A stretch of 64,000 nt of DNA from Halichoerus grypus (GCF_964656455.1 NC_135714.1:81390403-81454402), one strand, 5' to 3'. Shown: positions 1 through 12,029, counted from the stretch's first letter. The notes: generated from the letters alone by a model not told the origin. Made by a program: numbers and translations.

Positions 1-390
1 TTGTAGAAAAAGAGATTAGACTTGTGGTTGATCACCGGAGGTGGGGAGTGGGGAGTGGAGAAGGTAGTCAAAAGGTACAAACTTCCATGGTAAGATGAGT
101 AAGTGCTAGGGACGCAATGTACCATGTGTGACTGCAACGACCACTGCTGCAGGATATATAGGAAAGTTGTTGAAAGAGTAAATCCTATGAGTTCCCATCA
201 CGAAGAGAATTGTTTTTCCTTTTTTCTTTCTTTTCTTTTTATTGTATCTATATGAAAGATGGATGTTAGCTGAACCTACAGTGGTAATCATTTCACAATA
301 TCTGTAAATCAAACTATCATGCTGTGCACCTTAAACTTCTACAGTGAAGTGTGTCAATTAGTTCTCACAAAAACTAGAAAGAAAAAGAAC
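1..390 (+). mobile_element. LINE-1 3' UTR fragment, cut by the window edge
   Basis: The sequence reads like an older mammalian L1 3' UTR in sense orientation. The phrase about aggtacaaacttcc is followed by a block on gatggatgttagctgaacc and atcatttcacaatat, then an A-rich end near 385. The 5' part lies outside the window. It encodes nothing. Confidence 0.7.
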
Positions 391-1384
391 TTGTTGAAGT
401 GATTCATTCATTTAAGAATGTTAACACTATCAAGCCACTCCTTCTACTGCAAAAGAAATCGAATATAGAAATTTCTTTAAAACATCTGAATTAAATGACC
501 AAGATACCATCGTCATTTTATAGCTCAGAATCTTTCCACATTAGGGTTTGTCCTAAGACAACCAAAGCAATTGAATCTGGTAATTACTGTACCATGGGGC
601 TCTAATCTAGAGAAAATGACCATGAACAGCTGAGAAAATGTGTGTTAGTTTCTGAGACTGAACTGAACTCCTTTCCTAAGTAGGGCAGCAGGAATAAGGC
701 AGAAGAGCTGACTCTATTTGTCTCATGTTGGTCTTCTTTCCCTCTCCGGCCTCCTGGGTGTAACAGATGGAGAAAAAAGGCTTTGCACAGTTATATCTAA
801 GCCAGGAGAACCATCCCCAGGGAGGGTTCAGTTAACCTTCATTAGTTGCTAACTATCTTTTGCAGGTTATTTCTAAATTAAGTTCTGTAGATTAGTGGTT
901 TTCAGTCTTTCCATGCACGAAGCAGACTGTTCTTGCTCTTGTGAGTAATCCCTAAGGAAGTCATAGCCATGATGATCCATGCGGGGGTGAAAACTAAACT
1001 CAAGACCGGAGGGGTTTTTAGGGTAATAGGGTTTTTTTTTTTTAATGTCATTTTCAGATAGGAAGGTAACATAATGATGTAGAATGCTAGCTAATTAAAA
1101 TGCAGTTATCTTTCAAACAAGAGCCTTTACAAAATGATTTACAAAGAAAAGACAGGTGTGTCTGTTGCGTCTGACATTTGGCTATCAGCCACAAAGACTA
1201 TGGGGGTAAACTGAGAACCTCCTCCCCTGCTTCTCTCAGATTTCACTCTATCTGGAAGTGTAAATATTAGACCTGTTGTTCCAGGTGGAGTTTCTTTACC
1301 TCACAGCAGAATTTTATCTTGCTGTGAATTGTAGCTACATTGTCGGGATGAAGAAGGATATGTAGTTGGACATGTTCTTGCTAA
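391..1384. other. Intergenic stretch without recognised features
   Basis: I see no exon, RNA gene or repeat family that I can name here. The only local oddity is a T-run near 1031-1043. Confidence 0.5.
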
Positions 1385-1950
1385 ATTTGTTAAAAGACAC
1401 CTTAATTTTGAGTTCAACCTTATTGGAAAGCTATCTGGAAATATGTATTCAAAGTTTTAAAATTTGCCTGTCCTTTAACCAAGAAATTGCACTTCTGGAA
1501 ATTTAATCTAAAGAAACATTAAAGGATTTGTTCCAGATATGTACCTCTAAGAATATTTATATGAGAACTATTTATGTGTAATGAGAAATCAGAAATAACC
1601 TAAATGCCCAACAATAGAGGGCTTGGTTAAATCAACTTTGGCCCAGTCATATCTTTTTTTTTTAAAGATTTTATTTATTTATTTGAGAGAGAGAGAGAGA
1701 GAGAAAAAGAGTGCATAAGCTGGGGGTGGGGCAAGGAGCAGATGGAGAAGCAGACTCCCCGTTGAGCAAGGACCCTGAGATCAAGACCTGAGCTGAAGGC
1801 AGATGCTTAACCGACTGAGCCACCCAGGCGCCCCTGGCCCAGTCATATCTTTGAGTACTATTCAACTCTTTAGAGTGATGTTATAGAAAAATTATGTGTT
1901 GATATAAAAAGATATTCAGTATATATTCGTACTTTTAAAAATGTATCATG
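1385..1950 (+). mobile_element. Old LINE-1 (L1M-type) fragment, interrupted by a SINE
   Basis: Diverged L1 end in sense orientation. The phrase aataacctaaatgcccaacaa followed by ggttaaat is typical of the old L1 ORF2/3' UTR border region. A CAN-SINE at 1655-1834 splits it cleanly, and the L1 text resumes after the duplicated target site. Confidence 0.6.
1655..1834 (-). mobile_element. CAN-SINE (tRNA-derived carnivore SINE)
   Basis: Minus-strand copy. It starts with T-run/AAAGATTTTATTTATTT (the complement of the A-rich tail), then a GA run, and ends in GAGCCACCCAGGCGCCCC (the complement of the tRNA-like head). A perfect 16-bp target-site duplication, TGGCCCAGTCATATCT, lies at 1639-1654 and 1835-1850, so both ends are exact. 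The perfect duplication suggests a fairly recent insertion. Confidence 0.97.
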
Positions 1951-1985
1951 CCTGTTTAAAAAAAAACAACTAAACAGCTAAAATC

Positions 1986-2135
1986 TGTTGAATATTTACT
2001 ATGCACTGACATTCATATACATCTTCATATTTAATCCTAAAGCAGTTCTATTAAGTAGATATTACTATTACTATTACCTTCACTTTACAAATGATGAATG
2101 TTCTCAAGGTCAGAGGAGTAGTAAATGGCAGAACC
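1986..2135 (-). mobile_element. MIR element
   Basis: Core-SINE pattern in reverse orientation: atttactatgcactgaca, then catatttaatcct, then caaatgatgaatgttctcaaggtca. It is old and diverged, so its ends are approximate. Confidence 0.6.
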
Positions 2136-2734
2136 ACGAGAAAGAGGGAGATATAGAGAGAAAGAGGACAGAGAGATTCGGAGGTATTGATTAATAAATT
2201 ACATTGTAAAGGATCTGCTGCAAGATGTTAAAAGCTGTTATCTATGATTTTATGGGATTGTGAGTATTGTTTCCTTCTTTTGGTGCACATTTTTTTTTTT
2301 TCTATAATGAGACTGAGTTGGTTTCATCATTAGAATTGCTTAGTCTCTCAAACATCTTTTTTTTCTCCTTGATCCTTTTCAGGATGGCCTCATATACGTG
2401 GGAGAGAGCCCTGGCTCATGTGATCTCTTGCTTACGGGGCTGGTGGGAAAGGCATGAGTTCATGCAGAGTCCTTTAGATCTTGCCAAGCTCTGTTGCAGA
2501 GTGGCTGGTCTCAGCTGCTCCTTGTACTGATGAGTACAGATAAATACCTCCACCAGTAATGACCACATGGTCTTTGGTTATTGGGCTCCCCACTCTCAGA
2601 GGCCTCCTTTTCCCAACACCAGGCTCGACAGACCAGTGATGCTCTAAGAAACACTGTGCTCCTCTCAGTCAGCACCTGGGCACATTTGTACCCCATGAAT
2701 ACTCTGTGTAAACTGAGGCATTACCTCTTTTTCT

Positions 2735-2975
2735 TATTGTGTTAAGAATGATAACATGAGATTTATCCTCTTAGCAAATTTTTAAATGTACAATACAGTA
2801 TTGTTAACTATAAACACAATTCTATACAGCAGATCTCTAGAACTTACTCATCTTGCATAACTGTAACTTTATACCCCTCGAACAACAACTCCCCATTCCC
2901 CCTCTCCCTAAGCCCTGACAACAGTCACTTTACTTTGTGCTTCTATGAGTTTGACCATTTTAGATAAAAGGTACA
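2735..2975 (-). mobile_element. LINE-1 3' UTR fragment
   Basis: Reverse complement of an old L1 3' UTR. The blocks aatgtacaatacagtattg and ttaactataaacacaa, and the later ccccattccccctctccct region, are characteristic. Confidence 0.65.
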
Positions 2976-3496
2976 ATCTCTTAAGCTCACTCCTGCTAAT
3001 ACCCCTCTACCATCTCTCTGAATCTTACTGGAAGTGGTCACAAGTCTGGCTTCTCTTAGCACCTTCTACCCTTTCTCTAGCATGCTCAGGCAAGTAGGAT
3101 TCCTCTGGGTGGTTCCTCCCCTGTCACCATCTGCATCACCCTCCTTCTCTCACAGCCCATCCCCAGTAGAAGGAAGTCTTTCCTCTCTTCTTATTTCTGC
3201 CAGAGCAGGACCCTCCTTAAACAGATTTTTATGAATAGGTTCACTGGGCCTGATTTTTGATATACTAAAGGTGAGGACAGAGGAATTTTATAATTTTCTC
3301 TCTCCAGAATGACTACCTTTCAGAATTGTTATTGAAAATTATGTTTTAGATGCCAAAAGAGGAATATTAACACTTTATTTCTCTTGATATTCCTGCAGCA
3401 ACAATTTGAAAACTTCCCTAACAAGTCATTTAGAGGTATCAAATGAGCTTCTTCAGAAGATATAGGGGAAGTCAGTTCAAGAAAATTCAAAGACAT

Positions 3497-3696
3497 GGGG
3501 TGCTAGGATGGCTCAGTAGGTTAAGGGTTCGACTCCTGGTTGCCTCAGGTCCTGATCTCAGGGTCGTGGGATGGAGATCCACGTTAGACTCTGTGCTCCG
3601 TGCAGAGTCTGTTGGAGATTCTCTCCCTCTGCCCCTCCTCTTGCACTCACACTCTCTCTCTCTCTCAAATAAATAAATAAAATCTTAAAAAAAAGA
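3497..3696 (+). mobile_element. CAN-SINE, 5' member of a nested stack
   Basis: Diverged head GGGGTGCTAGGATGGCTCAG, then the tRNA-unrelated body, a CT run and an AAATAAATAAATAAAATC tail. Its head directly abuts the 11-bp motif TTCAAAGACAT (3486-3496). The matching copy of that motif lies not after the SINE but after three L1 ends, at 4907-4917. Confidence 0.93.
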
Positions 3697-4100
3697 AAGC
3701 AGCAATGTCTGCAATAGCCAAACTGTGGAAAGAGCCGAAATGCCCTTCAACAGACGAATGGATAAAGAAGATGTGGTATATATATACAATGGAATATTAT
3801 GCAGCCATCAAAAGGAATGAGATCTTGCCATTTGCAACGATGTGGATGGAACTGGAGGGTATTATGCTGAGCGAAATAAGTCAAACAGAGAAAGACATGT
3901 ATCATATGACCTCACTGATATGAGGAATTCTTAATCTCAGGAAACAAACTGAGGGTTGCTGGAGTGGGGGGTGGGGTGGGAGGGATGGGGTGACTGGGTG
4001 ATGGACACTGGGGAGGGTATGTGCTCTGGTAAGCGCTGTGAATTGTGCAAGACTGTTGAATCTCAGATCTGTACCGCTGAAACAAATAATGCAATATATG
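3697..4100 (+). mobile_element. Carnivore LINE-1 3' end (first of three)
   Basis: 5'-truncated L1. It starts inside the last part of ORF2 and keeps an open frame to its TGA at 3921-3923. The translated phrase MWYIYTMEYYAAIKRNEILP is the conserved C-terminal end of L1 ORF2p. A G-rich 3' UTR (3961-4020) and a short A-rich end follow. No endonuclease or reverse-transcriptase region is present, so it cannot move. Confidence 0.9.
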
Positions 4101-4440
4101 TTAAGAAAGAAAAAAAGAAGAAGAAGAATGTAGCAGGAGGGGAAGAATGAAGGGGGGGAAATCGGAGGGGGAGAAGAACCATGAGAGACGATGGACTCTG
4201 AAAAACAAACTGAGGGTTCTAGAGGGGAGGGGGGTGGGAGGATGGGTTAGCCTGGTGATGGGTATTAAGGAGGGCACGTTCTGCATGGAGCACTGGGTGT
4301 TATGCACAAACAATGAATCATGGAACACTATATCTAAAACTAATGATGTAATGTATGGGGATTAACATAACAATAAAAAAATGAAAAAAATATATAATCT
4401 AATATTGAATAAATTTTATATCTAAATATAAAAAAAAAAA
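4101..4440 (+). mobile_element. Carnivore LINE-1 3' end (second of three)
   Basis: 3' UTR-only copy. G-rich tracts at 4143-4240 lead to gggtattaaggagggcac, gagcactgggtgttatgc and gaatcatggaacactata, ending in an A-rich tail at about 4365-4440. It follows the first copy head to tail. Confidence 0.88.
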
Positions 4441-4906
4441 AAAAGAAGATGTGGTCCATATATACAATGGAATATTACTCAGCCATCAGAAAGGATGAAT
4501 ACCCAACTTTTATATCAACATGGATGGGACTGGAGGAGGTTATGCTAAGTGAAATAAGTCAAGCAGAGAAAGTCAATTATCATATGGTTTCACTTATTTG
4601 TGGAACGTAAGGAATAGCATGGAGGACCTTAGGAGAAGAAAGGGAAGAACGAAGGGGTGGGGGGAATGGAGGGCGAGATGAACCATGAGAGACTATGGAC
4701 TCCAAGAAACAAATTGAGGGTTTTAGAGGGGAGGGGGGTGGATGGATGGGTTAACCCAGTGATGGGTATTAAGGAGGGCACCTATTGCATAGAGTACTGG
4801 GTGTTATACGGAAACGATGAATCATGGAACACTACATCAAAAATTAATGATGTACTGTATGGTAACTAACATAACATAATAAAATAAAATAAAATTTAAA
4901 AAAAAG
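4441..4906 (+). mobile_element. Carnivore LINE-1 3' end (third of three)
   Basis: It starts at agaagatgtggtccatatat in the ORF2 tail, passes through the same G-rich 3' UTR as the previous copy, and ends in an AATAAAATAAAATAAAAT tail. The 11-bp motif TTCAAAGACAT then follows at 4907-4917 and closes the stack. Confidence 0.9.
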
Positions 4907-5334
4907 TTCAAAGACATAATAATATTTATATTTCCCTAGTACATTGTTACAGAAAAGATTGAAATTTGGCATAACAATTATATAATTAGAGAACAGGACA
5001 AATTATCTGGGCTTTCAGAAATATGAAAAACATCTCAATTAGTGAAGGTTTGAGAAAAATGATCAGATGCTTTGTTTTTCTATAAAGCTCTGGAAAATAT
5101 ATTCTGAGAACATTTTCTGAGAATGCTAAGTAGTGGTGTGCTGTGAATGAGAGTTGGAATCGAAAGGCAAATTTGGAAATAGCCATACAAAAGTACTAAA
5201 TGAAATATGTAGGATACTTTGAAAGAAAAGTCAAGAAAGCCAACTCAGGAGTAAGAGGAACTAAAAGAGATGACAGTGGAGAACCAACCGCATGCAACCA
5301 CTTGCAGCAAAAGGTGTCAAGCAGATGGAGCTTG

Positions 5335-5595
5335 ATCTTTGAGGTCAAACAGAATGCAAATGAAATGCAATTTTGCTAGTTACTGACTATCTGACAACCG
5401 GAAGTGACCAAACCTTTCTCTCACCAACCATTTATTCATTTAAAAGATGGAGATGATAAAACCTAACACAGTGACTTATACAAACAATAAAAATCAGATA
5501 ATGAGTAGATGAGAGTAAATGATGTATGTAAATTCCTCAAAGTACTTGTGGGGCATATAATAGATGTTCAGTAGACAGTGGCTAAACACATGTCA
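5335..5595 (+). mobile_element. MIR element, diverged
   Basis: Sense-orientation MIR order can be followed: tttgaggtcaaacag, then a tactgactatctgac block, then tttaaaagatggagatgataa, then a 3' part around gcatataatagatgttcagta. It is strongly diverged. Confidence 0.5.
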
Positions 5596-5599
5596 TCAT

Positions 5600-7029
5600 C
5601 ACTGTGCTCATCATCATCATCATCATCACTACCACTATCTTTAGAAAAAGCACAGGACATATGAAACTCTAAGTGAAGGCAAAGAACAAATGGGGATATA
5701 TAAGAGTTCCTTATGGATATGGAACCAGATGTGGTAGTAAATTCAGACTCTATCCAATGGAGCTTAGAAAGGTCATCTTGCTTCCTCTGCTGAGCCACAC
5801 AACTCTGAAACAAGAGGGGAAGAAGAGGAAGAAGCGGAGAAAACCAGCATGCACTATATTTAGATTTTACACTGATCACGATAAGAGCCATGAAATCTCT
5901 ACACATCCCCCACACATGGAACTTCCATATCCAGAGCATGAAGCCCTCTCTGAGCACAGGATATGTTGCAACCTGGATGTTCTCCTGGAGTTTCTGCACC
6001 AGGGCCTCTTTCTCCCTTCCTGGCCTTCATTTCCCTGTCTTCCTATGCAAGAGAGTTCTAACTATTGAAAAACCTCTACTAATTGCTATGCCTGGTGCTG
6101 TGCTAGGGACATAGCTCTTGACATTTATGGGAGCGAGATGGCTTAATGCTTGGGATCAGTATTTCAAGAAAAGGGAAAGATGCCACAGTGAGGCTTTATC
6201 TGTGAGAGCCCCCATCAGGCACAGTATCTAGGAGAGGTGTTCAATATTTGCCCCCTGGTTAAGCCTGCTAGTTTTTGTTGTTTCACTACAGTTCTTCAAA
6301 TCTGTGGAGCTGTCACTTGCTTCTAGCCACAGGGTGACAGGCCATGGCCCTCAAAATGAACATGCTGATGAATTACTGCCTTCTTCCTTGGGCTCTCTTC
6401 TCTAGGAGCCCCGCACAACTATGTGACCAATTAGATGTGTCTGCTGGCTGGTTTGTTGCCTATTTCTCCACCAGACAGGGGGGCTTTATTTGGGAGCATT
6501 CTATCCTGGCATGAATAAGTTTGCTTACCTCTGCCAACAGCCCAATATATATGTCTGTTCCCACACTGCATATAGTTCCACAGCTGAGTTGCTATAATTA
6601 TGATTGAGAGTTATTTTTGATCTAAACTAATATTACTATTTGCCTACAATATTCTCGGTATGTTTTTTTAAGGAGAGGGCGACTGAAATATCTCATCTTC
6701 ATCAGTGCAAACCTGTATGTAAAGAGGAGATTCAGGAAGAAGCAATTTGCACATTCGGGGACCTTGGAAATGAAAGTTTGCATTATTTATACTATAAAAT
6801 GCTTTTCTCCCACCACAGAACTCCAGAAGTCCTTTACTCAAATCATTTAGTGGGATATAAGTATTGTGGCTGAAAGTACTGGCCTTCGGTTTATTCTATC
6901 TTCCAATTCTCAAAGCTACCAGTTCATTTAATTAACGCTTCATGCCTCAAATCACATTTATTAGCATACGAAAACACTAGTCAGGCTCAAATCCCCAAAG
7001 TCAGTTTAATTTATTAGTGATCAGTATTT
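5600..7029. other. Intergenic stretch without recognised features
   Basis: An ATC trinucleotide run (5604-5625) is the only clear local pattern. The open frame at 5673-6068 (131 codons) has no domain or composition that I recognise. I regard it as chance. Confidence 0.45.
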
Positions 7030-8040
7030 GCTAAGAACTTGCTAGTTTTGTTCCATGCCATTCAGATGAACAAACGGAATGTGTCATGCCAGGCAGAGAG
7101 GAGACAAAGATGCTCTCAAAGACCTGAAGGTCTCCTGGGGAAGACTGGAGCACGAACAGATCATTTCAACCCAGTGCCTAAATGCTCTCGCTGGCCTTTG
7201 CAAAGGTTGCTATGGGAACACAGAGAGGGAACCATTTACAGGTTGGCAGTTTGGAGAAGATCTGGAAGAAATGTCTACCAGAACTAAGATGTGAGAGTTG
7301 TGTATGAATTGATCAGGCCAGTGAGGAAGATGGGCATGTGCATTCCAGCAAAGGAATTTACCCTTACGTGTGAAGTGTGAGTGAGAAAATGACAGTAGGT
7401 CAGAGTTTTAGGTGAATCATAACACATTGCTATCGTCAACCATTTTGTGCCACAAAATGGTGGTTTCATGTGGTTCCACCTAATCAGTGGGGGTCAGTTA
7501 CAGACAACTTTGGATTAATTCCAGGTTGAACATGTGCTTTCTCTTACATAGGGTAGAAACTAATGAAGAATTTTAACTAGGTGAGTTTCTAACTCAGATC
7601 TGTACTTTAGACAGACCGTTGTCACAGGTGAAGAGGGTGGCCAAAACCAGTTGGCTCCCCATCTCGTTTCTCCCTCTCATTTTCTCTCATTGGATGATAG
7701 CCCAGATGAGAGCTAGTGGAGGTCTGAACTAAGACCCAGGTACTAAAGCAGTTGGAACAGGTAATCACAAGATAAAATCTGTCAGATCGGTTACTGATTT
7801 TTCAGTGGAGAAGAAGAGAGAGAAGAAAGTCTCAGGTTTCTGGTTTGTGTCACCAGAGGGAATTTGGAGCCATTAATTCAAATGAAAAAAGAGAAAAGGA
7901 GCTGGTTTGGGGTGAAAACAGTGAGCTATATCTTGAATGTGTTGATTATGAGGTGCCTGTGGAACATTCCAACAGAGATAATTATCCAGAAGGAAAGTGA
8001 ATATAGGAGTCTAATCCAGGGAGGACTCTGAACTAGAATG
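7030..8040 (-). mobile_element. LINE-2 fragment(s), antisense
   Basis: Reverse-orientation L2 text in the expected order. At 7180-7250 there is an L2 block around gggaacacagagagggaacc. At 7936-8020 another block reads atgtgttgattatgaggtgc, then gtggaacattccaacagaga and aatataggagtctaatccagg. Heavily diverged, so the ends are uncertain. Confidence 0.5.
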
Positions 8041-8370
8041 GGAAATCTGGGGACCATCAGATCGTCGGGGGCAGGGGTTTGGGGCGCAGATAGGCGGTCC
8101 AAAACACAAGAGTGGTTGACACTACTGGGAAGCACACAATTTTCAAGGGAACTTTACAGAGCTGATGTTTTCTTTACATGCTTTTCAACTGAAGATGCTT
8201 TAAAAATAATCTTATTTGTAAATATGAAAAAGAGTTGCTCTGGTTGAAATGGACATGAGAACCACAGAACCCACTTGCTCAGGCTCCTTAATCCTTCTTC
8301 TTCCCTCAGGGCAGCCCCAGAAATCTCTGAGGAACACTTGGGAAGTGAGTGATCTGGAAAAACTAAGACC

Positions 8371-8562
8371 CAGGGGCCATATCTGGCCCACTGCCTGTTT
8401 TTGTAAATAAAGTTATATTGGAACATAGCTACATGCATTCTTCTTACTGCCTTTCTGCGTTCATGCTACAGGAGCAAAGTTGAGCTGTGGACTGTGTGGG
8501 CCACAGAACCGAAAATATTTTCTATCTGGCCCTTTATAGAAAAAAAGTTTGCTCACCCCTGG
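8371..8562. mobile_element. hAT-Charlie-type MITE (MER3-like)
   Basis: It has terminal inverted ends CAGGGGcca and ...cacCCCTG. Internal blocks are tatctggcccactgcctg, tttttgtaaataaagtt and ctatctggccctttataga. This matches a non-autonomous hAT element. I recall the family as MER3, but that name is from memory. Confidence 0.7.
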
Positions 8563-8978
8563 TCTAGACTAAACCCTCAATTTCACGAATTAGAAAGCTG
8601 AGGTCCAGAGAATTTAAATAACATCTGAAAAGCTGCTCAGGCTCGAACCGTTCTTGAGATCCAGTTCCCACTGTCCTTCTTAAAAAAAAAATAAAAATAA
8701 AAAGCATAATTGGCGATTACTTTGGCTAAGAATGAACTGGATGCATTGCCCACCCACAGTAATTCTCATAAGAACAGCAAATAAAAAACTTTCACTGAAC
8801 TTCCTTTCACTGTGGAGCAAAATACAGTTTTTAGTATTTCGTTGTTGCTATTATCTTAGAAATAAACTCCCTTTATCTATATTACTAATTATCCTATGAC
8901 TAATGATTCTTGCCTAATTCAATGAACTCAATTCTTCCCTAATTTAACATTTTATGTGAAAATGTGAAGTCTCTTTCC

Positions 8979-9176
8979 TTTTTTTTAAAGATTTTATTTA
9001 TTTGTCAGAGAGAACGCGAGAGAGCGCGCACACACAAGCAGCGGGAGCAGCCGGGCAGAGGGAGAAGCAGGCTCCCCGCTGAGCATGAAGCGTCATGCAG
9101 GGCTGGATTCCAGGACTCTGGGATCATGACCTGAGCGGAAGGCAGATGCTTCACCGACTGAGCCACCAGGCATCCC
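8979..9176 (-). mobile_element. CAN-SINE
   Basis: Minus-strand copy with TTTAAAGATTTTATTTATTTG, a GA/CA-rich run, and a degenerate head complement ending gagccaccaggcatccc. The flanks share only an imperfect tctctttcctt-like sequence, so the target-site duplication is not clear. It lies just left of a CpG-rich patch. Confidence 0.92.
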
Positions 9177-9240
9177 AGTATCTGCTTTCCTTCGCTAACT
9201 AACCCGGATTGAAGTATTAGTTCTCCAAGGTGGAGTCAGT

Positions 9241-9600
9241 ATGGGGTGGTTCGCAGAGGTGTAACAGGGGCCGCTCCAAGTGACGTGGCACACAACCTCA
9301 TTACACACCACCCGCTCCCGTGTGTGGCTCCTCCCCCTTCCCTAATTCGCTCCTTTCACGCATCGCTCCTGTCTGCAGACACCGCGTAGGAACTAGGGCC
9401 AGAAACAAGCTAGGGCAGAAGGGGGCCGCAGCTGCACAGGTGGAGAGGTGGACGTGATGATCGAGGGGCCCGAGGGAAGCACAGGGACCAGCCGTTCCAG
9501 CAGGTGCAGCCACGGTAGTCCTGCCTCTGGGTCCTCCCCCTCGCTTCAGTCCACCTCCCGCGTTTGGGCCGAGAGAAGAAACACAAGGCCGGAGGCACAC
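9241..9600. promoter_or_regulatory. Isolated CpG-rich patch
   Basis: By hand count, these 360 bases hold 21 CpG dinucleotides with 116 C and 110 G: about 63% GC, observed/expected CpG about 0.59. The surrounding sequence is AT-rich and CpG-poor. No exon is recognised. It could be a small orphan CpG island, an enhancer or promoter of an unknown transcript, or the remains of one. Confidence 0.5.
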
Positions 9601-10990
9601 ATTGCTAAGTTCTAAATGTAGTTCAAACAGCACCAACTGGGAAGGGAAAAATTTCCCACGGCTCACCAGCAGGGTTTTAATGTAGTCAGAGGTCTGGCGA
9701 TGAAGAGACATGAATTCGGTCTTGGTTCATCTGCTGATGACAAGGCAATATTGAACAGCCTCCATTTTCTTCAGTCTGTATCCTGTTTTCTAGAGCGATA
9801 AAATGAATATAGAGACATGAATAATAAACTCTTATTTGTCCTGTTTCTTTTAAGAATGGCAAGGGAGAAGTGATCAGCCACTAATGAAAAGGAAGAGGTT
9901 ATTTTTATAGATAAATAGGAGCTTCAGTGTTTAAAAATATCAGAATAAAATTCCCATTGTGTTTAGTTAAGATTTCTGGATGAGAAGTATGAAGGAGGAG
10001 CATAGAATAAAGAAGGTCTTTATAAGAAAATGAGACAGTTAACTCTTTTTCTTATAAGCTTACCAACCCCCTTAACATACTTTTCTCCACTGGTTTTGTA
10101 AATCATCAGTTCCATTTCATACAGTTAACCATGTTATTTCAAGTATAATGAAGAAAAGCATATAAAGGGCTAAATTCGTATCTCAAGGGTGAATATTTTC
10201 GTATTATGCATTTATTTATCAAATATTTATATAGCTGCTTACTATTGCCAAGAACTATTGTAAGAGCTTCATCAATATTAACTCTTCCTTGAATAATTAC
10301 AGAATACATCAGGGAAAGAACTGAACACAGAAAAAAAAAAGGAAAATATTATTAGAAGCAAAATTAGGAGGAAAAATGCAAACAATATGTTGACAACTGG
10401 TATTTCATTTTACTCTATCTTGCTTCTACAGAACATCTCCTGTACTGAACATTTTGTTGCTTCACTTAGAGTATTTCTGTGAGAAAAAGAATCCCATGCC
10501 TAATGGCTCAACTGACAAGGGTGCCTCATCTCCCCCAAGGGACTCTCACATCAATGATCAATTTTCCTCACTGCTGGGATTTAAAAGAAAAAAACTGCTT
10601 ACATTTATATAATGCTTTTGAAGTTATTCTAGGTATACCATTTTACATATTTGTATTTAAATATGAAAATTGTAATACCAAAAAATTTATTTAACTACAA
10701 TATCTGTACACTTCCAACTACCAAGAACTTTCCATAAATATCTGACAGCCATTTTCTGTAACTGCAGTTTCCTCAAGTTTTCACTATTTTCCTTTCAACT
10801 TTTAGAATCTTCTCTTCAAAGAATGTGTCCTATCTTTCCAGTTGCCTCTTCTGGATCTTTACATGTCTCTGACTCACACATTTCCACTGGATCAATAACC
10901 TCATCGACACAAATGTGATTTTGTGTGTTTCCTTTCCTCCTACAATTCGCCAACTTTTATTCAAAGAATTCAGAGACCCCGTATAATTGT
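9601..10990. other. AT-rich intergenic stretch
   Basis: No gene recognised. A MIR-like trace may lie at 10190-10290 (atttatttatcaaatattta and agcttcatcaatattaactc), too weak to call separately. Confidence 0.4.
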
Positions 10991-11057
10991 CTTTCCTCCA
11001 GCCTCCTCCATCTTTGGTCAGAAGTTTGCTCTTGGCCCTGAGTGCTTCACCGCCTAT

Positions 11058-11075
11058 GGCCAGCAGGGGGCTATG
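11058..11075 (+). promoter_or_regulatory. CTCF-type binding motif
   Basis: GGCCAGCAGGGGGCTATG matches the 12-base heart of the CTCF core (CCASYAGRKGGC) exactly on the + strand. It is not inside a repeat that I recognise. Binding is inferred, not shown. Confidence 0.5.
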
Positions 11076-11209
11076 TGAGTTTGCCTTGTGTTACGGCTGT
11101 CCGAGCCCATCTACTCTCTGAGCTCGTGCTTCATCCTCAAGTCCACTCCTTTCTAAAGATCTTCTTTATTTCTTTATATTATATAGAACAGGTGTGTCGA
11201 TTTCCTTTC

Positions 11210-11475
11210 ATCCATTCATCTGACAAATACTGTGTGTGTTGAACTTCTAGTATGCGCCAGGCACAGGTGTGTTACCTCTACACGTCCACTGATGAACAAA
11301 ACAGACATCATCCCAGTTCTTATGGAGCAAAAGGGAAGTAAACAAATATTATTTCGATTGTGCTAAATGCCAAGAAGCAAATAAACAAGAATCACTGAGG
11401 AGAATAAAAGAGCTAGGACCTGTTTAGAGTGGTAAAGAAAGGCTTCTTTAGTGAAATGTCATTATAGCTGTGATC
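11210..11475 (-). mobile_element. LINE-2 fragment, antisense
   Basis: Order of old L2 blocks in reverse: tatgcgccaggcacag, gaacaaaacagacatcatcc, cttatggagcaaaag and agaaaggcttctttagtg. Confidence 0.5.
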
Positions 11476-12029
11476 CTAAAGACTTTTTTACGATACATTT
11501 CCCCGATTTTCTCTTCTGAAACTTTTACCCTTGTCTTTCAGCCATCCCCTAGCATCCTTTTTCAGAGGTTCTTTTCTCTGTTAGCAAAACTAGACTAACA
11601 CACACTTTCTGCACCTTTTTTGAGAATTGGGAAAACTTGCTTTCTTTGTTGTCATCTCTTGCCTTAGAAATAAAAGAGCTCTATACCCTGGTGGCTTATA
11701 TGTGGGAACATATACTTTAATATTCCCTACTACAAGGTCAAAATAAGATCCCCTCCATAGATTGCTATCCTGGTGGCCCAGCCAAACTTGGCCATTGGGA
11801 GAGAGACTTGGCATCAGGGACCACAGGACGAATTTTACTGTTTTTTGAGGACTTTCTGATCCAGGCTTCCCCCTCCCCAAGATATTTCACATTTTAATTT
11901 TTATTTCTGTATTTCTTCCGTTGCCTTCATCCCCTGTGAATGACAAATCAAGATTCTCTAAGCCATCCTCCACTCTTACATCTTTAGCAGATTGAAGCAT
12001 CTTTATTTCCTGAACTCCTAGCTTTGGGT

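Noticed and set aside
3705..3923. Open frame that looks conserved
   Set aside because: It is real ancestral coding sequence, but it is the C-terminal end of L1 ORF2 in a truncated copy, not a host gene.
5673..6068. 131-codon open frame with a Lys/Arg-rich stretch
   Set aside because: No domain, an overlapping frame of 143 codons on the other strand, and no splice or promoter context.
9301..9711. Open frame of 136 codons in the CpG-rich patch
   Set aside because: GC-rich DNA has few stop codons by chance. Two overlapping frames on the same strand are equally open and neither shows a known domain.
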